From NCBI GenBank assembly GCA_013397865.1, contig VZTI01004809.1:56173-120172 (forward strand): a stretch of DNA of 64,000 bases. The letters are read 5' to 3'. The notes beneath the pieces were generated by a model, which was not told the origin of the DNA, did no database searches, and worked only from the letters and a program-made list of their open reading frames with translations. How positions within the stretch are numbered: the first letter of the stretch is position 1; each line of letters opens with the position of its first letter. Source of the stretch: Struthidea cinerea. Taxonomy: Eukaryota > Chordata > Aves > Passeriformes > Corcoracidae. Both the position numbers and the translations under genes were made by a program. Below are positions 11,690-22,500 of the stretch, in pieces.

Positions 11690-13640
11690 GGCAGATGAGT
11701 GCTTCCTATTAGATACTCACAGACACCAAAAATAGACGCTCCATTACTGCAGCATGCTAGCTGACAGTAATGATAGGGCTCTGCTTGCTAGTTCGGTTAC
11801 ATACTGGCAATCTGGCCTCTTTGCATGCTTTATTTATCAGGTATTGCAACTTCCACTTAGCACCCCCAGCCTAAATCACTGCATTGTCTGTTGCAGTGGT
11901 CAGACATTTACTTATTTTTGCTTTTATTATTAGCATGAGAAAACTCAATTACAGGCGAGCAGGCGTGCATACACAAACACACAGTAGTAGGTCTGTGCTG
12001 ATGTTCTTAAAGATACACATCTGCTGATACTAAAAATAGGTCCTTGTCAGCAGCTTGGTAATTTTAGGCTCAATGAGAATTCATCCCCATGGTAACTGTA
12101 CAGTTGTTGAATCATTTATTATTTGAGCTTCAAAATCACAACAGTGCCGGCAATTTTCATCCTCTGAACATTTTTAAGGACCTTTTGCAGTGTTGCTCCA
12201 CACCATCTATATTTATCAAGTAAACAGCTCCAGCCCTTGAACTGACTACCTGCTTCTCCTTGGACACAGCAGGGCTGGAATACTAGATAGCAGGATGACA
12301 GTTTAAACAGCTTTCACTTTTGTGATAACAGCAGCCTCGAGATGTGGCTGTTTGGCCAGGGATGGTACACACGAAGCCCTGCAAACTCCCGATTGGCAAA
12401 ATGAAACTTTAACGTGTCGACCTAAGCCTCGGTCTTTGTCTTGAGAGCCAGAAAACAAGATATCTACAAAACCTATTGCAACACAAAGACCTGAGATAAG
12501 AGGCTGGTAGTTTTTAACCTCTCAGACAGATGCTGTTGACCCCAAGCCGGTGGGGGGACACACTGCCTGGCTTTGTGGAGATAAAAGCTGTTTGCGCTTT
12601 CCCTCGCTTACAGATAATGCTCATTAGCCATCTTTTGCTAAACCCAAGAGAAGTCAGACCACTAGGCTAGCAAAGAGTAAGGAGAAACTCAGGTTCCCTG
12701 AGACCAGGGGTTGCTCAGACTCTGCTGTCATGGAATCTCCAGACAGTGGGACCAGGGTAAGCTCTGCAGCCTGGGGTAGGGGAGACAGAGTGAGTACTGT
12801 CAGCTTTGAAACAACAGAAATCAATCAGCAGCAGAAACACTTCCATAGCACACAAATTGCAGTGAAATGGGGTGCCAGAGACTGATTTCAGGATGGACTA
12901 AATCACAGATGCCAGCTCTCTCACCAGCTGCACGCGTGACTTTTGTTGCACTGTTGCTGGCCACTAGATTTACTGGAGTGCACAGTACAGAGACAGCTGT
13001 TACGTTTTAGGTAGACGAGGTTCTGTCCCTTTTAGTCTGACAAACTGGGATCTGAAAGACTGACCCAGAAACACAGATGCTATTCCCAGGTGCCAGCAGT
13101 TGTAAAGTGATACACTTAACAGAGCTGATTCTCCTGGGTTAAAACATTATAGCTATTATACGCTGTCACAACTGATGCCATATTTTTAGATCAAATGCAC
13201 TTTAATTGTGTGAGCTTTTAAGAAACTCTTGGACAAGGTAATCTACAAGGTGCTTTGAAATTGCCTTTCATCTTATTAGTTCAGTTGAGCTGAACACAAC
13301 AAAATAAGAATGTGCAGGCACCTTTTACAGCTGCTGTGCAGCTGCTGTCTACCTTAAGCAGCTTTCTGTAAATCTGTCAGTACCCAAAGTGTGTTGTGCA
13401 TCACCCGGGTGGGATTTGTCAGGTGATCCTGGTGTGCACTGCGGGGAGAGCCAGTGTCTACCATCAAGGAAAGCTCAGTTTCCCCTCCAGTGCAAGTGTA
13501 TGATGACCACTGATGTCAGTTCAAGTCACCTACGTGCCAAGAGACAGTACAGCGGTTTTCTCATGGACAGGAGCAGGAGAAAGTGGCCCATCCACAAACC
13601 AGCCCCCAGCTCTGAAGTTGTCTCCTGGACAAGTGGCAGC
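11690..13640. other. Intergenic sequence, nothing recognised
   Basis: Mixed-composition sequence without gene-like ORFs or recognised repeats. No function can be inferred from sequence alone. Confidence 0.5.
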
Positions 13641-13731
13641 TATTCTTTATTCTTTATTCTTTATTCTTTATTCTTTATTCTTTATTCTTTATTCTTTATT
13701 CTTTATTCTTTATTCTTTATTCTTTATCCTT
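13641..13731. repeat. Heptanucleotide microsatellite (TATTCTT)12
   Basis: Twelve perfect 7-bp units fill 13641-13724, followed by one variant unit (TATCCTT) to 13731. Because 7 is not a multiple of 3, all three frames carry a 7-residue periodic translation (YSLFFIL). This creates the misleading overlapping ORFs around 13.4-13.76 kb. Confidence 0.98.
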
Positions 13732-16286
13732 GCTTCTGGTTGCTCAGTTTGCTCATTTAATTAAACCAGAAATAAACTTCCTTCCAGTTGGTTCAGCTGC
13801 TATACATTTATTCCAGAGCGCACACAGAGACAGAAGACACTGCCTTTTTGTACCTCCACCTACCAGGCTCCATCTTCTTGGGCTGGGAAGTGCTCTCTGT
13901 GGCCACAGCCTCAGCCGGTGGAGGCAATGCCAGGTCTCACTGTGCCACAGACAGACATGTCAACAGCAGAATTACTTGCTTGTAGCATCAAAAAAGCTAG
14001 TCACAGCTCATAGGTTTTAGAATGAGTTGGGAGGGGGAGAAAATCACCTGCACAATAGGCCAGAAGTGGAGTTTTTTCCCAAACCCTTTGTGGCCAAGAG
14101 CTTGGTTTCAAGCAGTTTTTCCCACTTGCCACACAGTGCTGGGTGGGTGGTTTAATTCTGCCCAGCAGCGTGCTGCCCATGAAGATGGGGTGGCTGTGCC
14201 AGAGGCTCCCAGCTTTCCCCAAACGTTGTTTTCCTCTTTTTTCCTGACAAAGGATGAAGATCTGAGTAATGACCTCAAATATGCTGTTAGTGCCCTGAGG
14301 TGTACAGCTAAGCACAGCACCCAGTTTTACATTGTCACGATTTATTTATTTTTACCTTGTTATACCTTTTTGATCCTGCTTGGAGAGCAGTGGGGGGAGG
14401 GACGTCCACAGTGGTGTTGTGTGATGCTCCAGTGGTATTGCAGACCAAGGGCTCCCACAGCCCGTGAGCTCCCCGGGTGGTTGTAGCCCCGGGTACCTGC
14501 ACAGCCACCACCCGAGGTACCCGCATAGTCAGAACCCTTCACCAGGCACCAGCGAGACTGTTACTGAACCTGCAGAGCAGCTGCAATTGGTGACCATGCA
14601 TGGAAAGGGGACCCAGCCTGCCTGAGACTTGGAGACCAGGTTGGATTTGAAACTTTGGGTGCAGTCTCCTTGAACATGGGCTGCTTTTTAACCCGAAGTC
14701 AGAAAGAAATAATGAACATGTCATGCCATTCCATACTATTTTTGCAGTTGCTGTCTGAAAAAGGATCAAGGGTTAAAGCTCGTGTCTCCACTTTGCCTTA
14801 CTAGTTTTTCCCATCTGGTTGTAACTGTATTTCAGGGATGGCTCACAAGCAATGGGGTGCTCTAGTAATGTCACTCTGTCACTTTCTGCTTACTGTGTGA
14901 TAGCTTATAAGTAAGTGACATTTTTTCCATGTAACATCCCTTCCCACTTCACCTGAAGGCAGACTTGCACAGGCTGCAACTTTTTAATAAAGGGGCTGCT
15001 TTGTTCTGTTTTGGCCTGAATCTTGCACTCCAAGTTACACATCAGTCTTCTAAAAACGCAGGTGAAGCGCTGCTGTGCCTTTTCATGTGGTGAGTGTGTG
15101 CCAGACGCTGCTGCTTCTGCCTGTGGAAAGCTGTTACTGCTGGGGAGCTGGCAGCACAGACACCTCTGTAACCTCATGCTAGCTTTGATGTAGGGGCTGA
15201 GACTGGAAGCTAACCAAAGCCATGGGGGATCCTTTGTTTCCTGGAAGCCAGAGGAGCAGGTGGAGGGATGCACGGACAGCACGGACAGAGCCAGCAGCCT
15301 CTGGATTGCAGCAGCCCATGCAACTGCCCATGTGCATGGATGGACACAAGACATGGGATTTGGTGTGAGAGATCTCAGAGCAAGCACTCACAAAATCCCA
15401 TTCTGCTATTGATGCTTCTTTATACAACGATGGATAGATTCTCTCTGCAGGCACCAATGTGTAGCAGCTCTCTAAAAAGCAAACCAGCCTTGCTGATTAA
15501 TGTAGGCCATCTTTAATTTTCTCTGCACTCATTTCTGCACATTCCCACTTCATTCCTGTGCTTTTATGGTGGGCTCTCACTGCTAAGTGCACTTAAATGT
15601 GACTGCAGCCATGTGAGAGAGAACTCTCCTCCCTCCCGTTCTCCCTCTGTCCCTCCCCATCATGGATCTGGCTGCAGCAGAGTTCACACAGCCTCAGCTG
15701 CTGCCCAAACCCCCCAAACACCAGCAGCAATTCACAGCAGGGCCTCAGCACTCCCCCTCCAGGCTCCCCGAGCGTGGTGAGCCCGGGTTCATTCTTTTAT
15801 CACCAGTCAGGCTCACAAATCAGCATGAGATTAGTTACTAATTGCTTGGGCAGACAAGGCTTGTACTTTCGAGGTCCAAACCACTCCTGCATTTGATTTC
15901 TCTTACGTGGTGCAACAAGACTGGGTGGGATAAGCTTCTTCCCCCCATTCGCACATCACGGGAAGTCTTCATTGAGTGTGGGATGATTTGATGTGCTAGT
16001 GCTATCATCAGGGTGAGAGCCTCCAGCTGGCCTGCCATAAATTTCCCCTGAGTCCATTCAGGCTGTTTCATTGCCTGGGATCCTGTGATAATCTAGTGAC
16101 AGACCTGTGTTGTTGATGGTTCTCCTTGGTTCTGCACTGCTCATTCCTGGCTTGGCACTGGGGCTCCCTTGTGTGCCTGGTCACCACTGTTGATCCAACT
16201 CCAAACTGTGTTCAATAATAGCCAACTATAGAGTAATTAAAGATCTCCATTGCTTCTCTATGCCCAAGCATGCTCTTGGACCCTCA
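13732..16286. other. Intergenic sequence, nothing recognised
   Basis: Moderate-GC non-coding sequence. Overlapping ORFs on both strands (for example 14022-14486 plus and 14905-15387 minus) lack recognisable motifs and have Cys/Trp/Ser-rich, non-protein-like composition. Confidence 0.5.
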
Positions 16287-16290
16287 GAGC

Positions 16291-16950
16291 TGAAATAAAT
16301 AACTCTGCCCAATTCGAGGATTAATAAGTATAAAATTTATTTCGTGTCCGAGAGTTTGTACACGTAATGCCACGATCGAAAAGAGAGACAGTACCAAGCC
16401 CGGGATTGGAACTGGGTGAACCTAGGTCTGACCTCTATCGCATCAGACCTCCCTCTGTTCACACTAGCTGCTTCCAGCGGCGGGTTTTTATACAGTTTTT
16501 CCTGAGAGTCCGGACCTTAGGTATTATTTTCGCCACTCAGCATATTCATGGAGCTTGCCATTCATGAAACTGAGGTGGACAAAGCGCATCTTGCTCTTGA
16601 TTAATTTCTCATCACCAGAGGACGTTATCTGATGGAGGCCGATGTTCCATATTTCGGTTCTTGATCCGGTCGTTAACGCCTGAGCAGGGAGGAGATTTTC
16701 GGAGATGGGAGATCAGCTCTGCCGGGAAGTCCTCCTTGAAGATGCAGATTTCGGGAGCCAGTCCTGATGAGCCATTAGTCTTTTGTGGCTCTGTTTTTGG
16801 AATGCAAATCTGTTCCCGGCTGAGGTTATGTTTTCCTCTGGGCATAGCTCTGGTTGTCTCCCTTTTAAACTTGATTATAACTTAACTTAACTCTAACATA
16901 TTTTATTACATTACATATTTGAGCACGAATTCCTTCTCTTATTTATAACA
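16291..16950 (-). mobile_element. Solo LTR of an endogenous retrovirus, minus orientation, with 4-bp target-site duplication
   Basis: A 660-bp unit begins TG and ends CA, with imperfect inverted ends (TGAAATAAATAA at the left, TTATTTATAACA at the right). It is flanked on both sides by GAGC (16287-16290 and 16951-16954), a 4-bp target-site duplication. On the minus strand a TATA box (TATAAAA, plus positions 16486-16492) lies about 150 bases before AATAAA (16336-16341). This gives U3 of about 460 bp, R and a short U5. No primer-binding site or internal retroviral coding sequence adjoins, so it is a recombined solo LTR. The 4-bp duplication points towards a gammaretrovirus-like (class I) source, which is an inference. 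Confidence 0.85.
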
Positions 16951-16954
16951 GAGC

Positions 16955-18280
16955 CATGCCCAGGACGCAAGGTGGCGTGTGGTGGCACAGGGCTGGGTGC
17001 AAGCATGGCTGGTGAAGAGGGAAGGGATCTTCAAATGGGATTGCTCTTGTACTATGAAGTCACGGCCCCAAGATCTGAATAGAGGCACAGCTTGTAGGCA
17101 GAAGTGATACCTTTCATTAACTGAAGAGATAAAGTTGAAAAAAACCCCAAAGTTTGGGTATGAGATAGTATGATATTTCTGTATTTCAGGCAGTTTATCA
17201 TAGGCAGTGAGAGCCAGTCAGGGTAGGGTTTACTGGAGTTCATGTGGGCTCTTTTCTCAGCTGTGGCCACTCAATCAGTCACCTCCCTTGAGCCCAGCCA
17301 GGCTGATGTGTGCAGCCACATTTCTCACATGAGTAAATGAAGAAGTGGGGTTGGTATTTAATAACTTTTCTCAGTGCAGCCACAGTGCTTTTTCAGCTGT
17401 TTTCCAGTTTGGCTCTGTAGGCAGTGCTTTGGCTGTATGTCCTTTCAGCAGGGTTTTCTGCAACTCTGTTACTGCAGTGCCTCATCGCAGGAGCTCCCAG
17501 AGCAGACCAGAACTACATTCCCTGGGGAGATGCAGGTAGCACACCAAGGAATTGCTACACAACTGCAAGAGCCACAGGAGAACAGTTTTTATGGCCACGC
17601 TCCATTTACACCATGAAAACAATTTTTTTTCCTTTGTTTTCTTTAGTATAGCATGACCTTCCATCAGCTTTGCAAACCAAGCAGGGCAGAGGCAGCGAAA
17701 GTGGGTGAAAGCAAACTCATCTTGCTTACGCTCGCTCTGACTGCCCAGACTCGTTTGCCAAGTAGCCCATCTGTGACCTGTGGTGTGTAAAAGGATCACT
17801 TGGCTCCTTTCTGGGTGAGGATAGGAGAAAGCACAGTTGTTTACATCTCCATTCAAGTGATTAACGATTAAACAGCAACAAAACAAGGAGTTAGCGTGGC
17901 TCCAGGACCATGCCTGTCTGAGCACAGCTGAAATAACCAGTTGATTTGAGGGGGTGGCAAGCCCAGCAAACACAGGCTCCTTGCCTGAGCATAGCACCAG
18001 AAAGGAACAGGGTCTAGGTGGAAGTTGCTGGGGAGATGGACCATGCCTCCCCTTTGTTGTCCTCTCTCCTGGGGCAGTACTTTGACATTTGCCCAGGATG
18101 CTTGGCGCTCTGGGTCTCCTTTTGTCCCCTTCTTTCCCCTCCAGCCCTTCTCCCCCAGTGAAGGGCACAGCCCAAGTCTACTCTTTTCCCAGCTCCAGAG
18201 AGGCCAAGGAGGTGACTCTGGGAAAAACAGAAGAGGACAGAGGGGGGGGCATAGAAAAAGAGAAGAAAGAAAAACTTTCT
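16955..18280. other. Intergenic sequence with one long but unsupported minus ORF
   Basis: No gene was recognised. A 228-codon minus-strand frame (17482-18168) overlaps a 138-codon frame in another register. Neither shows a domain, signal peptide or family resemblance. A G-run (18241-18247) precedes an AT-rich segment. Confidence 0.45.
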
Positions 18281-18642
18281 CCATGTAACACTATAAATTT
18301 AAACATAGTCTTTATGAAAGTATAATATATTTTCATATATTTTTTTCAGATTAATTCCAGTTACCTTCATATCACAAATTCTTTACACATTCAAACACAT
18401 GAGCGATAGATTCACATCTCAAGTTCAATCAATACTCTTAACCTCAAGAAAGTTACATTGTGGAATTGGACTTTCATCTTTACTAATGGAGTCTCAGGCT
18501 TTCCTGCTTAAATAAATGAAATCGCCCCTAGCTGAGAACCTGCCTAACTGAGATAATGGAGATATTAAGGGATAGCAAAGCTGTGAGATTCGCCAACTAA
18601 TTTTGCAAAAAGAAAACAGAACATACACATTTCCCCCTTTTG
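18280..18642 (-). mobile_element. Possible LTR start with polypurine tract, minus orientation (weak)
   Basis: On the minus strand a purine run equivalent to a retroviral polypurine tract (CAAAAGGGGGAA, plus 18631-18642) stands directly before a TG-initial stretch (from 18629 downwards). This is the expected junction between internal sequence and 3' LTR. No matching terminal CA, target-site duplication or clear AATAAA could be defined, and the LTR would differ from the one at 16.3 kb. The left limit given is arbitrary. Confidence 0.25.
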
Positions 18643-18644
18643 TA

Positions 18645-20410
18645 GGAAACATCTCATTTCTAGTTTATTTGTTTTCTAAAACATACATTATATCAGGGGA
18701 ATAATATTCTATTCAGCTTTAGGTTAAATTATATTTAACATTGTAATAAATTTAAACAGAGATACATTGAAAAGGAATATCAAAGATTAGTTCTGAAAAT
18801 ATACAATCCAAAGACTCCTAGACCTGAGAGAGCTTGTGAAAAATAGCAAAATATATATGACCTGAGTTGGGGGCTAAGATGTACAGATAACTTCATAACA
18901 TCTGAGGTCAGGGTCCTAAGAAAAAAGCAGTATCATCACAAAAAAGAACATCTGAAGAGGACATCTTGTCCACATCTGTGCCTGACAGTGGGACCAGTTA
19001 TACCAGTGCCATCTCTGATGCATGCTTGGCCAACCAGTCCCAAAAGACTGCCAGGGTGGAGACTGTGCAGCCTCCCCAAGCAGTTCAGACAAGTATTTAA
19101 CTACTGCTGGTAGGAGAAGGTTTGTTCTGAACCCTGCATCCCTGCCTGTAACTCCATCCCTCTCCCCTGGTCCCATGCACAAGATTCTGCCCATGGGAAG
19201 AATTTATTTCTTCTCTCTTCATAGCCATGTTTTTTAATATACTGTTCTCATTTAAAAATATTTTGCATCAATTAATTGTGTTCAATGTACTCATGTTTAC
19301 AGAGCAGTGATTTTTTAAAAAAGGCCCTGTCAAATACTTTAGACTGTAACAGTATGAAGTCTTCCAGGATAAAATGTAAATCTAGAGTACTATGGCTGTA
19401 GTGAGTGGGGGAGAATTGCACCCACAACAGAGAAGAGCAAAAAACGAGAAGGAATAAAAGGGGCAAAGGTTGAGTTTTGTTAATTAGATACTAGAAATGA
19501 GATTATCACGTGCCTTGGCTGGAAGACTTTTTCTACTTTGTCACCCCACCTCCCCCTTTTGTTTTTTCTTCCCTTGTACTTACTTTCAGAGATACCAAGG
19601 CACTCTTGTGGACTTGGGCTCATGGTAACTAAATACTCCTACAGCACCACCTACCTAAAGTGCTTATATTCCTCAGTTCTGCAATATTTATTTTGAATGT
19701 GCCAAAGAACCTATCCAGTTTGCAACTTTTAGCCTCACACATCTCTTTAATTCAGAGTTTCCTTCCCCCTTTCTTCAGTACAAATGAGGACTATACTTGC
19801 CATGGAAAGGTGTAGCGATCTACTCCTGTGCCTGAAGCCCAGTCCCAGGGCAGGCAGGGAGACCCAGGGCTGCTAGAAGACATCAGTTATTTAAGAACAC
19901 ATACATCATCTGATTTCTCTTGTAAGAGTGACAGTTGTGCTGCTGGGTTACTTGCTCTAGTCCAGAGAGACCAAGCTCAAACTACCAGCCCTGACTGACC
20001 CTCCCTTAAAGTAGACAAGCCACTGGGTCTTAACTACAGGTCACAATTACTTTTCTTGCATAGAAGACAGTGAAACAGCAAGAAGGGCAGGGAGAGCACG
20101 AAGTGGAAATATAAAAGTAGTACCACAGGAGAGAGGTTAACTGCATTTCTCATTTTCTGAGTAAGCAGTGTGATCAAAGTTTGAAAATGCCTACTCTTGT
20201 AAGCCTTTTAAAATTTAAATACCTGAGTGCATAGGAAAAGCATACAAGATAAGAATCAGAGACAAAGCATTTAACATCCCACACATTTTTTACAAAGTTA
20301 CAGCATTTTTTTTCTCAGATAATCCATTTCACATTCCTAATTATTTCTGCACTGTGTAAAATATGCCTGCATATAAAGTTTACAGTGGCTTCTTTTGCAG
20401 AGATTAGACA
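18645..20410. other. Intergenic, AT-rich sequence beyond the ESRP1 3' end
   Basis: Non-coding and AT-rich. Further minus-strand AATAAA-like hexamers occur (for example near 19.69 and 18.66 kb), so a longer ESRP1 3' UTR isoform cannot be excluded. Confidence 0.45.
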
Positions 20411-20414
20411 AATA

Positions 20415-22425
20415 TATACAAGACAAAAGTTTTTTTTATTAAAATGTCAAATGCAAAATTAGAGGTTGTAAAACACTTTAATTAAAAAGAACAATTTTAA
20501 ACAGTGTGCAAAATTATGTAAAAAAGACTTTTTTTGCTATTTCAAAGAATGAAAGATCAGACTTTGTAGGTTCAGGCTAAGCTATTTTTGTGTTAAGAGC
20601 AGCTTAATACTTTTTTTATCAAGCAGAAACCCTCAAGGACTTGCATGATTTCAGCACCTGTGCTCTCAGTGAAGGGCTTAGTGGCCTGTGTGCGCATGTC
20701 TGAAAATTGTGCATGAACTTTAAAACAGTAAGAGATACATCTGGTCATTTCTAGAGGTCTGGTGGTTTTTCTCTTGAGCACAATTGCTTTGAGAACTGGT
20801 AAAGCTGGAAACATAATCAAAATCTCCATCTAGGCTCGTTGTGTGTTCAAAACATCAGAAAGGGTGGAGGAATCCGCATGGAAGAGTTGTGCAAGTCACT
20901 GAACATCATGATAAAAGCAAATATTAATTTCTTGATTTCCTAAATATAAAATCCTTACAGAAGAACCAAAAGCTTTAGTTTTTGCCTTACACACACAAAA
21001 TTTCAATGACATTTTCTATTAAAATTAAGAGTGCTTCACTGAGAGTATACCAGGATTTTTTCACTATTACATGGCTTTTTACCGTCGAAGGTGAAGTCTT
21101 ACAATCAAGTCCAACATCGCAATGCCATTAATATCTCTCAGTGCCTGCTTTGGCCACTTCTACCTTCCTGTCTCTGGGCCAACACAGGTACTCACACTGC
21201 TAAGCTGTAAACTGGCTGAAAACAGACTGAAAGACAAACCCCATGAGTTTTTCCAGCTGGATCAGGTTCCTGACCTAGTCACTGTATGGCAACACCGCAG
21301 ATAGATGGGAAGTGATGTAGCATAGTTTAGGCCAGGAGCCTTCTAAGCAGCTAATTATGACTCAGACTGTCAGTGCAGGGATGGGATTTAGCTTTATCAA
21401 TCCAGCCAAAGGCCAGCTTGTTAGTCAGCAAGCTGAGATGGCCACTTTCACATGTGCAAAAGTAGCACACTTGGAGCAGATGACAGTCAGGTAATGCTGC
21501 AGGTAAAGATTTTGCCCAGAAGTAGATTACACCCTGGGCTAAGTTGTCTTGTTAAAAGCAGAAGAAAGCAGAAAAAGTGGACAGTTTTGCTGCTTCTTTT
21601 CAGAAGGGAAGCTGAAAAATTGAATAGAAGAAAGAAAAGGGCATACAAGAAATCTTATCACTTCTTTGAATATGTCTTTTTCAAAAACTAGAGATTACAG
21701 AAGCATTGTTTGCAAATATATTTCTATATCTTCCTCTGAGACTATGACACAATTACTCACACAGTCCAGCCATCAATACACTGCTTTGCAGTTCAACTTC
21801 ATTTTTCTGCACAAATGCTTTCTGGGTGACTTCACCCTTTGACTGTTCCTATACAGAAGATCAAGTAAACCAAACCTGGAAGGCTGAAGTGGCCTGATCA
21901 GAAAGCTCACAAAAAAGCGCAAGAGAGTAGCTGCCATTATACAAACTATTTAATTGCTGCAATTTTACGTCAGCGTGAAGCTTAGACATTGGATTCTGTA
22001 GTTACCTAAGAAAGTGGCTCACTCTGTCTAACCAACACCTCATCCTAGTGCATTGCTAGGAGAGTAACATCATCTCCACAATTTGCTCCACAGAGAAAAC
22101 TGACTCTGAGCAGCTTTCTACAGGCTCTCAGTACTGGTATTAAAGCTTGAAGAAGCATGCATTTGAAGCCCTGGGAAACATGCAAAGCACCAGCCCTTGA
22201 GATGACTGGAGTAGTCAAAATCCTTTAAATTGTGGCTTTAATAGAGTTGTATACATTGCAGTGTGACATTCTGGACATAGCAAAGAGCCACATTCCCAGG
22301 GCAGCAAATGACAAATCATGTTGAGTATGGTGGTTATCTGAATCAAACACTATGATACCCCAAAACCCCATCTCCTGGGGTTTGTTATCCTTACCTTCTC
22401 TAAGGAAGTCTAACTGCTGGGGCTT
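20415..22425 (-). other. ESRP1: ESRP1 3' UTR
   Basis: About 2 kb of AT-rich sequence from the stop codon to the first strong minus-strand AATAAA (20435-20440), comparable to the 3' UTR length expected for the gene. The end coordinate is estimated from the signal. Confidence 0.6.
20435..20440 (-). terminator. ESRP1: ESRP1 polyadenylation signal AATAAA
   Basis: A canonical hexamer on the minus strand. Cleavage is expected 10-30 bases further left. Other hexamers further left could serve longer isoforms. Confidence 0.6.
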
Positions 22426-22500
22426 TTAAATGCAAATCCATTCTTTGGACACTGTTCTGGCCGCATCATTTGTGTGTACAAGTCCATCCTCTGCTGCATA
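22426..22500 (-). CDS. ESRP1: ESRP1 last coding exon
   Basis: After the acceptor TTTGTAG/, the exon reads YAAEDGLVHTNDAARTVSKE WICI and stops at TAA (22426-22428). This is the canonical ESRP1 C-terminus. That reading needs an upstream exon of phase 0 end. If exon 13 is joined directly, the frame shifts by one and the exon instead encodes SMQQRMDLYT to FKSPSS, ending at TAG 22410-22412. Confidence 0.95.
   Translation of the reverse strand, partial: YAAEDGLVHTNDAARTVSKEWICI

Noticed and set aside
13389..13764. Overlapping ORFs with repeated YSLFFIL
   Set aside because: Direct translation of the heptamer microsatellite in different frames.
14905..15387. 160-codon minus-strand ORF
   Set aside because: No motif, non-protein-like composition, and overlapping frames on both strands of similar length.
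16380..16450. tRNA-like B-box (GTTCCAATCCC) on the minus strand
   Set aside because: No acceptor-stem pairing or A-box at the right distance, and the segment lies inside the LTR.
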